Below are positions 53,420-64,000 of a stretch of DNA of 64,000 nucleotides, piece after piece (position 1 is the first letter of the stretch; every line of letters begins with the position of its first letter). Location: assembly GCA_013368325.1 (NCBI GenBank), contig JAACJK010000003.1:1-64000 (forward strand), written 5' to 3'. The notes under the pieces are model-generated. The model worked only from the letters and a program-made list of their open reading frames with translations. It searched no databases and had not been told where the DNA came from. The translations under genes and the position numbers were made by a program. Origin of the DNA: Ephemerocybe angulata. Its lineage: Eukaryota > Basidiomycota > Agaricomycetes > Agaricales > Psathyrellaceae.

Positions 53420-54873
53420 CCCGCCGCGCCCGGTTTCTTGCTCTCACTCGGCGCGTTTCCAATGCACCAGTGTAAAGTCGAAGCTCAAATAAAACTCGGG
53501 TAATATTTTAGATTCAAAAACCTGCTTTTCATAAGTAGTATATTGGGCGGTCAAGCCGCGCCCATGGAGGCGGTCAGGTCGTCGCAACTCAGTGGTCAGT
53601 GCGCATGGGGCCGTCGGAGTCAGAATTAATTCGGCATGTTCCGAGAAGTGACCGTGACGTCACGCGTTTAAATCCCGCCGCGTCTGGAATCTGGATCGCG
53701 TCAACTCTTGCGACTCTTTCTTCCTTTCCCCCACCACGCCCGCTTCCTCTACGATGATCCTGTGACTCTCCCCCCGCACATTAAATCTATCTCAGACTGT
53801 TTCCGACGTCTACCAGGCCCCATGTGCCGTGTTGTGGGCATATCGCCTTACCCACCCAGGAGCTGGACCACAGATGTGGCGGTACTGTAAGTACCAGCAG
53901 AGCTTACAGGCTCAAATGTGACTCTAGTCCCTATTTCGGACCTTGAGGAAGGATAGAGGCTAATTCGGCCTTTGGCGGGTACATTCTCTCCGCGCTACAA
54001 GTCGGGCCCGAGAGTTCAGGTGCGTCACCGTCGATTCTCAGTATCTCACACGTCTGATGCTCCTTTTTTGTCGGTTTACCTCACGAGAATGCTCGCCTCG
54101 ATCGCGCCTCGAAGTCGGTAAGCTTCATCTCAGACCTCACTGTTCGCGGAGTTCAGCGAATCTTCGGAGTTAAGCGCCCAAGCTATAACTGATGTGGTGC
54201 TTGCCGCAGGAATGGTTAGGACCTAGAACCGAGATTATGCATACTTCTACAACCTCAATGATCTCTTAAGCATTTATGAGAGCGGTACCAGAGTGTCCGG
54301 TCCGTTCCAATACCGTTACAAGAGATCGAGCCCATTGAATACAAGCGCCCATAGATACTTGTCGCCCGGCGGCGCGGTTGATCTCGACGTCGGCCTTGTT
54401 ACGAAAAGGGCCATGCCATGCCGCCTCCACCCAAATACAATTTGCAGAACTAATAATGCTTAATCTAGGACTAGGGATATTCGACGAAGGCCTTTCGACT
54501 GAGCTCGAGTGAAAAAGTCCTGCCCTCCAATACAGTCACAGACTCACAGTTTTGGCACCTCCGACTGGGACCCTGATACGACGGTTACCTCACACCAAGT
54601 AAATCCAGTTGAACGCTTTCCGAGTCAGGTTTAGGACCGTTTAGCCGGTTGCACATTGAACTTGAAAACTTCCCTTCATCCGACGCTCTTGCCGACGCAT
54701 CGAGGCTCCAAAAGATGACATAATATTGCTTCCCGATATGGGTTGCCTTGCGGACAGGCACATCACTGCATCGCTGCGCGAACAGCCTTCATCCAGCTTC
54801 ATCCTCAGTTGCGAGCGGGCTCAAAAACCTTCTGCACAGGTTCAGGCCAAGGCATTCCCTTCTCCCAACCACC
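53420..54873. other. Upstream region of the chitin synthase gene
   Basis: No gene is supported. A palindromic TGACGTCA (CRE/ATF-type site) occurs near 53654-53661, about 1.2 kb upstream of the chitin synthase ATG. At 54191-54250 a diverged copy of the LTR-like sequence of 40185 (TGTGGTGCTTGCCGCAGGAAT, GAACCGAGATTATGC) is present, and TTAAGCGCCC at 54174 resembles the unit-end motif. Confidence 0.5.
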
Positions 54874-57800
54874 ATGTCTGGGTATCCTGAGGTACGTGGA
54901 TCGAACAAAACGAGGCTCTAATCTCAATTTAAACCCACAGGCAGACGAAAGTCAACGGCGTAACTATCACGATGGATACGGCCCTGGAGCCCCTGCGTAT
55001 CCTCCAACATCGACACCGAATCCCTATGATCCCTACGAGACCCATACAAACCCATACGATACGCCAACAAATCCCTACGATACCCAATATACCCCTCTGA
55101 ACGACCCATTCAACCCACCCCAGCAGCAACACTATGCAGCGCCGCCCCCACCCCCGATGCTCCCCAACACCTACCAAAACCAGAGCCCCTTCGCCGCAGT
55201 TGGAAGCCCACCGCCTCTGCACCCCGGATCCCCACCCATAATCACCCATACCCCGCCGCCCCCCTCGGGCTTTGGACAGGCGCACCTCCAGTTTGGGGCG
55301 CCACAGAGCGGGGGGTACGCGAGGCAGTCGGGCTACGAGCTGCGCGATGACGGGTACAACGACGACGACGACACGGGCGACATTCCCCTGCTGCGGCGCG
55401 ACCCTCAGTCGTCGAACAGCTTGCAGGTGGGAGGAGGGCTCGAGGACGGTGGGAGTCGTCCTGGATCTGTCGCGCCCGACGATAGATCGGAGGTCAATAT
55501 CCGGTATGGGAGGATTCCGCAGCGCGTGCCGAGGCGATACAAGACCGTGAAGAAGGTCGAGCTGTTCCATGGCAACTTTGTGCTGGATAACGCCGTGCCG
55601 CCGAAGCTGCTGGAGATGTGCCCGCGGCGCGACGAGCGCGAGTTTACGCATATGCGGTATAGCGCGGCAACGTGCGACCCGAATGACTTCAAGAACTCGG
55701 GCTTCACGCTGCGCCAGGTGCACTACGACCCCCCGCGCAAGACGGAGCTGTTCATCGTCATGACCATGTACAATGAGGACGAGGAGCTGTTCTGCCGCAC
55801 CATGCACGGGGTGATGAAGAACATTGTGCATCTCACGAAGCGCGACCGGAGCAAGACGTGGGGCAAGGAGGGGTGGAAGAAGGTCGTTGTGTGCATCGTG
55901 AGCGACGGGCGCGCGAAGATCAACTCGAGGACGCTGAGCGTTATCGCGGCGATGGGCGCGTACCAGGAGGGCGTCGCCAAGACCAAGGTCGGCACGAAAC
56001 CAGTCACGGCGCATATCTACGAGTACACGACGCAGATCTCCGTTACGCCGTCGCTCAAGATCGAGGGTGGAGAGAAGGGATTCGTGCCGGTTCAGATCAT
56101 TTTCTGCTTGAAGGAGAATAACCAGAAGAAGATCAACTCGCATCGGTGGTTCTTCAACGCCTTCGGCCCCATCCTCGATCCCAACGTCTGCATCCTCCTC
56201 GATGTCGGTACCATGCCTGGACCCACCTCCATCTACCATCTGTGGAAAGCGTTCGATATCAACTCAAATGTTGGTGGTGCTTGTGGCGAGATCGTCGCGC
56301 TCAAGGGCAAGTATGGGCAGAATCTTATCAACCCCCTCGTTGCGGCTCAGAACTTTGAGTACAAGATGTCGAATATCCTCGATAAACCGCTCGAGTCGGT
56401 GTTTGGGTATATCACTGTGCTTCCGGGTGCCTTCAGCGCCTACCGGTACATCGCATTGCAGAACGATCCCAAGACGGGCGAGGGGCCACTCCAGAAGTAC
56501 TTTTTGGGCGAGACGATGGTGCGTATCCAGTTCTCTCTCGAAGGGTGTGCGTACTAACCTGTCCTAGCACGGCGCAGGCGCAGACATCTTCACCGCCAAC
56601 ATGTATCTTGCTGAGGATCGTATCCTCTGTTGGGAGCTCGTATCGAAGCGGGGCGGTTCGTGGACACTGCACTACGTCAAGTCCGCCTATGCGGTCACGG
56701 ATGTGCCTGACCAGGTCCCCGAACTGATCTCCCAGCGCCGTCGGTGGCTCAACGGCTCGTTCTTCGCCGCTGTGCACTCGGTGGTGCACTTCCACTACCT
56801 TTACCGCTCGTCGCATTCGTTCATGCGCAAGTTCTGGATCCACGTCGAGATGTTTTATCAGGTGTTTAACTTGATTTTTGCGTGGTTCTCTTTGGTGCGT
56901 ACTGTGGTTTTGGGTCGAGTGCGAGTGCTGATGTGTGTTGTAGGCCAACTATTATATTGCGTTTGCGATCCTTTCCCAAGCGATGGAGGATAAGGAGTTT
57001 GGGCTTAAAGGCATCAATTACTTTAACATCGTCATCAACTACATCTACGTCGGCCTGCTCGTTATGTGCTTCATCCTGTCGCTGGGTAATCGGCCGCAGG
57101 GTGCCAAGTGGTTCTACACGGGGGCGATGATTGGGTTTGCGCTTATTACGGTGTACATGACAGTACGTCTTCCTCCCCGTTTCATTCTCCTCGACTTTTT
57201 GTGCAGAAGCTGACTTTCGCTTTTATGATGGTAGTTCTCGGCGTTCTTCTTGGCTGTGAAGGGTATACAGAATATCGCGAAGGCGGAGAAGTTGACGTTT
57301 GCGAGTATATTTACGAATAGTATTTTCCGGAATATCGTACTGTCGCTTCTCGCCACGCTGGGGTTGTATATCTTGGCTTCCATTATCTTCGTACGTCTCT
57401 CTCCTCCTCCTCCTCCTCCTCTTCATCCTTTTGTGGATGGTGCTGACGATGACGCAGTTCGAGCCCTGGCATATGATCACATCTTTCCTCCAATACATCC
57501 TCATGGCCCCGTCGTACATCGCTGTCCTCAACGTCTACGCCGTACGTGTCTCTCATTCCTTCTTTTGTTCACCAACTCATATATAGGACTTATAGTTCTC
57601 AAACGTGCACGATGTCTCGTGGGGAACGAAGGGTGACAACAAGCCCGCTGCGACTTTGGGTACCGTCTCGACGAGCAAAAACAAGAACGAAGTCGAGGTG
57701 GAGGTGCCGACAAGCGAGAAGGATATCAATGCCTTGTATGACGATGCTATCCATGTATTGAACACGAAGCCGCCGAAGGTGGAGCAGAAGGTGGATGCGA

Positions 57801-58181
57801 GTACGCAGCAGGAGGATTATTACCGGAATTTCAGGACCAAGTATGCTTTCTTTTCTTTATTTTGGGTATCGTTTGTGAAATTGAATGCTGACGGGTGTAC
57901 TTTTTAGTGTGTTGTTGTCGTGGACGTTGACGAATGGGTTGCTTGCTGCTGCGATTGTGTCGACCCTGTCGAAGGGAGATGGGGAGTCGCCGAATGCGCA
58001 GAAGGTGGTTGGGGGCTACATGGCTTTCTTGTTGTTCTCGGTTGCGGGTCTTGCGTGTACGTCTCCCTCTTCTTTCGCGTTCTTGGTTGTGCTTCAGGAT
58101 ACTGACATGGGTTCTTTTCCAGTTGTGCGCTTCGTTGGATCGACGACGTATATGATTATCCGACTGTTCGCGGGCGAGTAG
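54874..58181 (+). CDS. Chitin synthase, division 1 (class I-III type)
   Basis: Polymerises UDP-GlcNAc into chitin at the plasma membrane. Nine exons (54874-54891, 54941-56518, 56568-56894, 56944-57162, 57235-57390, 57458-57541, 57596-57840, 57908-58056, 58123-58181) join in phase to 944 residues. The first exon codes only MSGYPE. A disordered proline- and tyrosine-rich N-terminus with NPYD repeats comes first, then the chitin synthase N-terminal and catalytic domains ([14 protein letters not shown] at 548-552, and the signature QRRRW at 588-592). The C-terminal half has several membrane spans, a cytosolic loop with [11 protein letters not shown] and a final hydrophobic hairpin. No defect is seen. 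Confidence 0.95.
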
Positions 58182-58514
58182 ATGGTTTATCTTATTCCAG
58201 GCTCGATTATGATACACGAACCCTTTACGATTTCTTGGTCATGCTGCTTTCCTCTCCCTCTCTCCCTCCTTTCGTTCTTTTTGTTTTTCATCGTTTTGGA
58301 CTGTTGCGGATCCGAATAGACTTTGAATCTCCTACCGTGTATTGTATCTTCTACCCGATCTGTCGAGAACTAACCCGAACCGCTGTATTGCCTTGCAATG
58401 TATCGTCTCTTTTTCCACTCTTTACCACTGCTTTGCCTTTGCATTACGTTGCTTCGGCAACCCCGCCTCGCCGCCTTGCACGCTACGGGCCGACGATCAA
58501 AGCAAAGAATATCG

Positions 58515-58552
58515 GTCCGCCTAGCTCAATCGGATAGAGCGTCAGACTCTTA
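58515..58552 (+). tRNA. 5' half of a tRNA-Lys(CTT)-like gene (partial)
   Basis: GTCCGCC, D-arm GCTC/GAGC and the anticodon arm start TCAGA-CTCTTA read like tRNA-Lys with anticodon CTT. No matching 3' half (GGCGGAC, TTC-arm) is found in the next 150 bp, so it is either a fragment or split by an unusual intron. Confidence 0.45.
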
Positions 58553-58703
58553 CCATACGGCCCCACCAGGATGTGTCGTCGGATATCTTCCACTCATCCC
58601 CCGACATCGGGCCCAGGCGCCCACCTCTTCCCTTCTTTTGTTCCCCGGGTTTCTGACAGTGCAGAGCGGAATGGAGACGCGCGAGGGGTGGCGATTGATG
58701 TGA

Positions 58704-58781
58704 GCCGTTGTGGCGTAGTGGTAGCGCGTCCCACTTGTATCAGCAATGGGAAGGTCATTCGTTCAATCCGGGTCTGCGGCA
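58704..58781 (+). tRNA. tRNA-Thr(TGT), with a very short intron
   Basis: Acceptor GCCGTTG/CTGCGGC (one mismatch), D-arm GCGT/GCGC, anticodon stem TCCCA/TGGGA and T-arm with GTTCAATCC. The anticodon loop reads CTTGTA followed by six extra bases (TCAGCA) before A, which suggests a 6-nt intron after position 37. A T6 run follows directly. Confidence 0.75.
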
Positions 58782-58784
58782 TAG

Positions 58785-58790
58785 TTTTTT
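58785..58790 (+). terminator. RNA polymerase III terminator of tRNA-Thr
   Basis: TTTTTT four bases after the tRNA 3' end, followed by GTTTTG. Confidence 0.8.
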
Positions 58791-59132
58791 GTTTTGTTCC
58801 GGGCAATACCAAATCATAAGTCCTGATCTTCTAAGTCCTGAATCTTCTTCTTGGAATTCTATCCCTTTTTCCTCTTCCTTCCATGATGCCCTGCGCAGTG
58901 AGGGGCCCCAGCTTCCCGGCATGCGAATATCATGCATTACATTCCGACCATTTGCCGCCCATTGTCTTCTTCCTTCAAGGCCTTATTCTTGATTGGGCCA
59001 GGTCCTCAATTCCGTCTATAACCCTACGTGCCTTTGAAATTCGGAAAAATAGATATTGCGGCGAAGGATATATAGAAGGTTAATGGAATCACATCAGTCA
59101 AGGCTACGAGCAACCAAACTCCTCCGCACAGT

Positions 59133-59791
59133 ATGAGTCCAATCGCAAGACTCTTCACTATCTCTGGCTACATTTTGGTCCTTACCCAGGCCAGCAGTGT
59201 GTCCGCCGAGGACACCATCACACCGCCCCCCGCTACGACCACACCGACGACGCCGTCTTTTCCCACCACATTGACATGCACCCAAGGCGGGCCTGTGCCG
59301 CACTGCTGCTCGGGCACATCGACGGCGTGGACGTCGACGCGGTATAACGTCTGCCCCTCCTTCTTTTGCGTCAAGGACGGTGTTATCGCCTCGCAATGTG
59401 GAACCACCAGCCCCGGGCCCATCCCCAACCCTGTAGAGCCGGTCAAGACTCTTGGGCAATGTATGTTTCTGATCTTTCAAGAAAGTGGATGAGGCTCATG
59501 ATTGTGCATAGGTGGAGGTCAGGGCTGGATTGGGGGCACTCAGTGCGTAAGGTAAGCGCCTCATCTCATGGATCTGCTGAGTAGAACATTGCCAACTCCC
59601 GATCTTCTTGGTATATTTAGCACGGATCTGTACCGCTCTGCCATGAACTCCTGTGAGCTGTAATCCAACTTGACTGGGTCTACCCGTTTCATTGAATATT
59701 TTCCTTCCACTCTCTAGGGTATGCACAGTGTGTGCCAACCGCAGCTGCGACGACGATACCAGCGGTCACAATCACACCAGTGCCGTTGTAG
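59133..59791 (+). CDS. Small secreted cysteine-rich protein with C-terminal CBM1
   Basis: Four exons (59133-59460, 59512-59551, 59621-59652, 59718-59791) give 157 residues. A signal peptide (ISGYILVLTQASSVSA end region) is followed by a threonine-proline linker, a six-cysteine module (CTQGGPVPHCC ... NVCPSFFCVKD ... QCG), a second linker and a fungal cellulose-binding module: QCGGQGWIGGTQCVS ... NSWYAQC. The usual third CBM1 cysteine is Arg here. It is probably extracellular and attached to cellulose; no catalytic domain is present. Confidence 0.82.
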
Positions 59792-60181
59792 TGCGACAGT
59801 ACCACGATACCGCAAGACTTCTTTAATATGCTGGGGCCAAATCAATTGTAATTTCTCTCTGTTGTTAGGGTATGAACTTCCAGTCCCTTTCACAAAGACA
59901 GGTGTTTCAAAATAAGCGCCGGCTACTAAGAAGCGCGCGTTGACTGCTTCCCAGGAGCGCCTTCCACGCATGCTACCCCTTCACACAAGGTCCACTCACC
60001 TTGAGGTCAAGGCTGGAGCTCTTCACTTCGGAATAATACATCTATCTTGGGCTACTTCTTGCGCAGCCCACCTCCGTAGCTTGTGAAGTCTCGGACAGAC
60101 CTTCCCCTAGTGCGCCTGTGCCCTACTGCTTTTGGGGCCACTTGGATGTCAACGAATTGTAATGTTTGCCTTTCCTTCTTG
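59398..60181 (+). repeat. Inverted duplication, right arm
   Basis: Matches 52683-53419 in reverse complement, from exon 1 of the CBM1 gene through its 3' flank, which includes CAAAATAAGCGCCGGCTAC and the segment GCAGCCCACCTCCGTAGCTT. This arm belongs to the complete gene, so it is likely the source copy. About 6 kb with the chitin synthase gene lies between the arms. Confidence 0.88.
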
Positions 60182-61391
60182 CTGCGACGACTACCTCGGA
60201 GATACTGGTCACTCCAGCGTCTTAAATGTAAGTTGTAACGTACAAACTGTTTCCAGAGTCCATAGAAACTACCCCTTGTTCTAGATCCCGAAGGCCAAGA
60301 AAGAAGAAACCGTCCTTATCGTTGATTCGCTCTGCAAAGGAGCCTATCCTGACACGTGTAAGCAAGCTGAACGGTGCAAACTATTGGAGAGGTTCGCACT
60401 TAAGCGCCCAACTCGACTCGGACGTTGCCACCCGGCCGAAAGTGCCGTTCTGGCAGGGCCGCAACCATCGGGATCCGGATTGACGGCGGAACTTGGGCGG
60501 AACAGTCGAGACGCTCAGGCTGTCAAGCTGGTTCCGGCCGTCTCGTTCAAGCTTTCTCGCTCCGTTTCTCTCCCTTCTTGACTTGCCACCCTCCATTCCC
60601 TTTTGCTGCGCTACTAAACCGACACTCATTTCTTCTTTCTACAGAAGTCATACCAGTTTCACGGCTTAGCCCGGCTTCTCCATCCACAAGGTTCCAGCGA
60701 CACTGTCAAACTGAAAATTCTGAGCCCTCACTAATATGCCCCACTAGATATCACGGTAGAAGATCCAAGAAGGACTACATAGTCCTTGGCCATTGTTCTT
60801 GGTTCATAATCTGCTTAGTCCAACCCCAGGTAGTCCGGAAGTACCTGGGTTATCGCGCCTCGTGCCAGCAATCATATTGCTTGTGCCGAATGCTTGACTA
60901 CCACGACTCGCAGCTTTAGAAACGGACAACATCTAGTGGGCATAGAAGAGCCTACACTCCGTATACCCCACACTACCCAGCGTAACATGAGGATACCCTG
61001 CAGAACATTTCAAAGACTTGGCTTTGCTTTGCCGCAGTCGCATGGCCGGAATCTCCGCTCAATCTCATCCGGCGCCCATAGAAGCAAAACAAGCGCCTTG
61101 GTTTGTCAGAGACATTCAGCTGAGCTAGGTCAGCAGGCCGTGCGTCATCGAGCCCCCACCATTTCCGGACACCACGAGTCTGATCGAGACTACCATAATC
61201 GAGACTATCACCAATACTCCTTCCGTTCCACCCACAACTCTGCTCCTGCTTCTTGGCTCTCATTATCGATAAAAAGGCCAACACTCTCAGCAGCATCTAG
61301 CCTAGAATATACGCAGGCGATACAGCCAACTCTTCCTCGACATCGACGTCATCACTCCTCCCCACAATATTGGGGCCGCCGAGCTTACAGC
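60182..61391. other. Intergenic region upstream of the GH15 gene
   Basis: Short open frames are present but show no recognisable similarity. CTTAAGCGCCCAACTCG near 60399-60415 resembles the unit-end motif. Confidence 0.45.
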
Positions 61392-64000
61392 ATGGCCGAA
61401 CGCTCAGACCCTCCTAGAACCGACTCTCAAGCACGACAGTATCGTGGATACAAACGAACGCTGAACCTAACAGATCCCAGCGACGAGCGAGACTACATCC
61501 CTCTCGGTGACCATGGGCTCATTGGAAACCTGCGCACCGCAGCGCTCGTCAGTTTAGATGGATCCAGTAAGTAACGGGTTTGTTATTCTGGTATCTGTGT
61601 TCTCATTCGAGGCTTTTTACCAGTCGAGTCGTACTGTGTTCCCCACTTCGACTCGCCATCTGTCTTTGCTCGAATCCTGGACAAAGATAAGGGCGGACAC
61701 TTCAGCATCACCCCTATGATACCCTTTACGACGAAACAGAACTATCTTCCCAGTTCCAACGTCCTCCAGACCAAATTCATGAACGACGAAGGCGTCGTAA
61801 GCGTGACCGGTGCGTCCAGCACGATCCCTGGTGTATGTTGAGCCAAAGTCTGACGAATCTCCTTAAGACTTCCTTCCACGTCCTCCTATGTCGGGGTCCA
61901 GCCCCAGCAAGCCCCTCCTGCAATGGCTCATTCGCCGCGTCGAATGCGTCCGCGGTGGCCTTCCCATGCAAATGCAATGTGTCCCGGCCTTCAACTACGC
62001 CCGCGACGCGCACGTCACTACCCTCATCGACGACGACACGATCCCCACGGACATCGACGCCTCCGAGCTTACGAAGCAGAAGATGCGCAAGCGCGCGTAC
62101 TCCAAAGTCCTGGAGCGCGAGTTCGGCCAGCACCTGCGGCGCGGGTCCGCAGACTCGACCTCCACAGACGGAGGCGCTGTGTTTGAGGACGAAGGCAGCA
62201 CCGGTTTGCACGCACTATCCGCCCCTCGCGAAGAACCCGGAGAAATCTGCACCAATTTACCGCACGTTAAGGCGCTGTTCGAATCCCCTTCTATCAGCAT
62301 GGACCTGCGCTACGTCACGTACACGGAGAGCGCGGGCGACGGCGATGAAGACGGCCCTCCGAGCGTCGTGCTCAACCTGCTCGATCTGAGCAAGAAAGGG
62401 CATAAGGGAATGGGCGTGGCCAGCGAGTTTGAGCTGAAGGAGGGTCAGGGAGTGACTTTCATCTTCCGGATAGTACCTGGCTCCCCAGACACTTCTGGGT
62501 TTTGGCTTGAACAAACGCCTGCGAATACTGTGCCACCTACTCCTGACGTAGAAGTCAAGCAGCCAACATTTGGGTTTGCCGCGCCGTCGAAGGATAGCCA
62601 AGGCCTCAAAGTGGACACGAATGTTGTTGTGCCTCACGAAGATGACAAGGGGTTCGCAGCTGGCGTCGCCTTTGGAAAGAAGCTATCTCGCCGCGCTGCC
62701 AGGGCGGGGAAGAGGCCCACGGACGACCCATGGCTGACGAAGGAACTTCTCTGCAAACTTCTCTCGGTATGCTTCTGCTCCTTCAGTTGTGAAACAGGGG
62801 CTAACGCTTGCCTAGACGACGAACAGGTACTGGTACGACTGGATTCGCAAGTCGACTTATACGGGGTCCTGGAAGGAGAGTGTACTGCGCTCCGCGCTCG
62901 CTCTCAAGCTTCTCATCTTTGAGCCAACTGGAGCTGTGGTTGCTTCCCCAACTTTCAGCCTCCCGGAGTACATCGGGGTGCGTTGCAGTGATCCACTTCC
63001 TACCCAGTCGGCTTACCTTATCCTTCTGAATTCGATGATAGGGCGTAAGGAACTGGGATTACAGGTTTAGCTGGATTCGAGATTCGAGCTTTACTCTCTA
63101 TGCGTTGATCAGGCTCGGGTTTGTTGATGAAGCGAACGGTATGTCTGATATTTTCGTGGTTCTCTTAAATGAAACTGAGGTTGACATTCACCTGTAGCCT
63201 ATCTCGAGTTCATCTTCGATCGGATCCGAGACAAGAACCCCGACGGCTCGATCCAGATCATGTACACCATTCATGGAGAAAAGGATATGGAAGAGATCGA
63301 GCTTGACCATTTGGATGGGCACAAGGGAAGCAAGCCGGTCCGAATTGGGAACGGCGCTTCGGACCACGTTCAGCTGGATATCTACGGAGAGCTTATGGAT
63401 TGTATCTATCTCGGTCAGAAGTTTGGAAAGCCATTGGTATGTCGTTTAGTTCAGGCCCCCAACTAGCCACTCACGAACTTTTGCTAGGCGTATGACGATT
63501 GGGTCCTCGTCCGTGAAATGTAAGCAGACTTTTCTTCGTCATGCGCCCATCCACTAAGCATCCCTCCCTGGCTTCTAGTGTTGACTACGTCGTGGAACAC
63601 TACAACGATTCCGACTTGTCCATTTGGGAAGTCCGGGACATGAAGCGCAACTTTACATACTCCAAGGTGATGCTTTGGGTTGCGATCGACCGCGGCCTGC
63701 GCCTCGCAGACAAGCGATCTCTTCCCTGCCCGAACCGGTACAAGTGGCTTGACGCAAGGGATACATTGTACGAGGACATCATGAACAAGGCGTGGAACAA
63801 GGAGGAGAAGTTCTTTGGGCAAAGCTATGAGGAGACGGATGTCTTGGATGCTGCGGTTTTGATTATGCCGTTGGTTTTCTTCATGCAGGCGTCGGACCCT
63901 CGGTTTTTGAGTACTCTCAAGCGGATCATGAAGTCCCCGGAGAAGGGAGGGCTTATGGCGAATGTGAGTTCTTTTGCGGCTCCAGTTTTCTATGGAAGTG
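61392..64000 (+). CDS. Glycoside hydrolase family 15 (glucoamylase/trehalase-like), 5' part
   Basis: Exons 61392-61566, 61624-61809, 61868-62766, 62816-62977, 63042-63138, 63198-63436, 63488-63519 and 63579-63963 join in phase to 725 residues, and the gene continues beyond the window. The N-terminal trehalase-like domain opens with [20 protein letters not shown] and [18 protein letters not shown]; the (alpha/alpha)6 core has the GH15 signature [16 protein letters not shown] (about 476-491), [20 protein letters not shown] and [20 protein letters not shown]. It hydrolyses an alpha-glucosidic bond; the substrate is not decided from sequence. No signal peptide is seen, so it may be intracellular. 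Confidence 0.9.

Noticed and set aside
60894..61574. A 226-codon frame as the GH15 N-terminus
   Set aside because: Only the part from ATG 61392 resembles the family; upstream sequence is low in similarity and lies where a promoter is expected.

Overview
The window is a stretch of fungal nuclear DNA, most likely from a mushroom-forming basidiomycete (Agaricomycetes). The signs are many 45-70 bp GT-AG introns, a division 1 chitin synthase, a CBM1-type cellulose-binding module, chromodomain Ty3/gypsy and Ty1/copia retrotransposons, a hAT transposon and expanded WD40 genes. It is a transposon-rich accessory region that runs into ordinary housekeeping genes at the right edge.

Positions 700-19824 are one four-level nest of transposons, each with a target-site duplication. 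Copia A (705-19819, TSD AGTGG) is split by gypsy B (3382-16792, TSD CTTCG). The 5' LTR of B is split by a small TIR element D (3786-10492, TSD probably TT), and D is split by copia C (3962-10068, TSD CCCGA). A and C carry a primer-binding site that matches the anticodon arm of initiator tRNA-Met. B carries an 11-nt site complementary to its own predicted RNA 5' end (Tf1-like self-priming). C is closest to intact.

Positions about 21.1-52.5 kb hold seven paralogues (a-g) of one multidomain family: a tiny first exon, an optional small TRAFAC-type GTPase domain, a long coiled coil and one seven-blade WD40 propeller. In left-to-right order they are a, b, e, c and d on the minus strand, then f and g on the plus strand. 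Only f and g keep the whole GTPase domain, e keeps its first half, a, b and c have lost it, and d is truncated. The layout suggests NLR-like fungal recognition proteins with a GTPase instead of NACHT; that role is inferred. All six complete 5' ends share a promoter motif 52-90 bp upstream of the ATG. Short inverted motifs (TTTGGGCGCTTATTTT and its complement) bracket several units. RCE1 (CAAX protease) copies beside two units point to segmental duplication.

Gene d is broken by a 604-bp TRIM-type retroelement whose two identical 276-bp LTRs each contain a tRNA-like sequence with polymerase III A and B boxes and a T4 stop. A hAT transposon with an apparently intact, intron-rich transposase (40489-44577, 8-bp TSD TAAGTAAG) separates the minus-strand and plus-strand members.

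The right end (52.7-64 kb) is calmer: an inverted duplication of a CBM1 secreted-protein locus (52683-53419 and 59398-60181) flanks a 944-residue chitin synthase and a tRNA-Thr, followed by the 5' part of a GH15 glucoamylase-like gene that runs off the edge. Several frame breaks (copia C, an RCE1 copy, gene a) are single-base losses in short homopolymers, so some 'pseudogenes' may be uncorrected sequencing errors.
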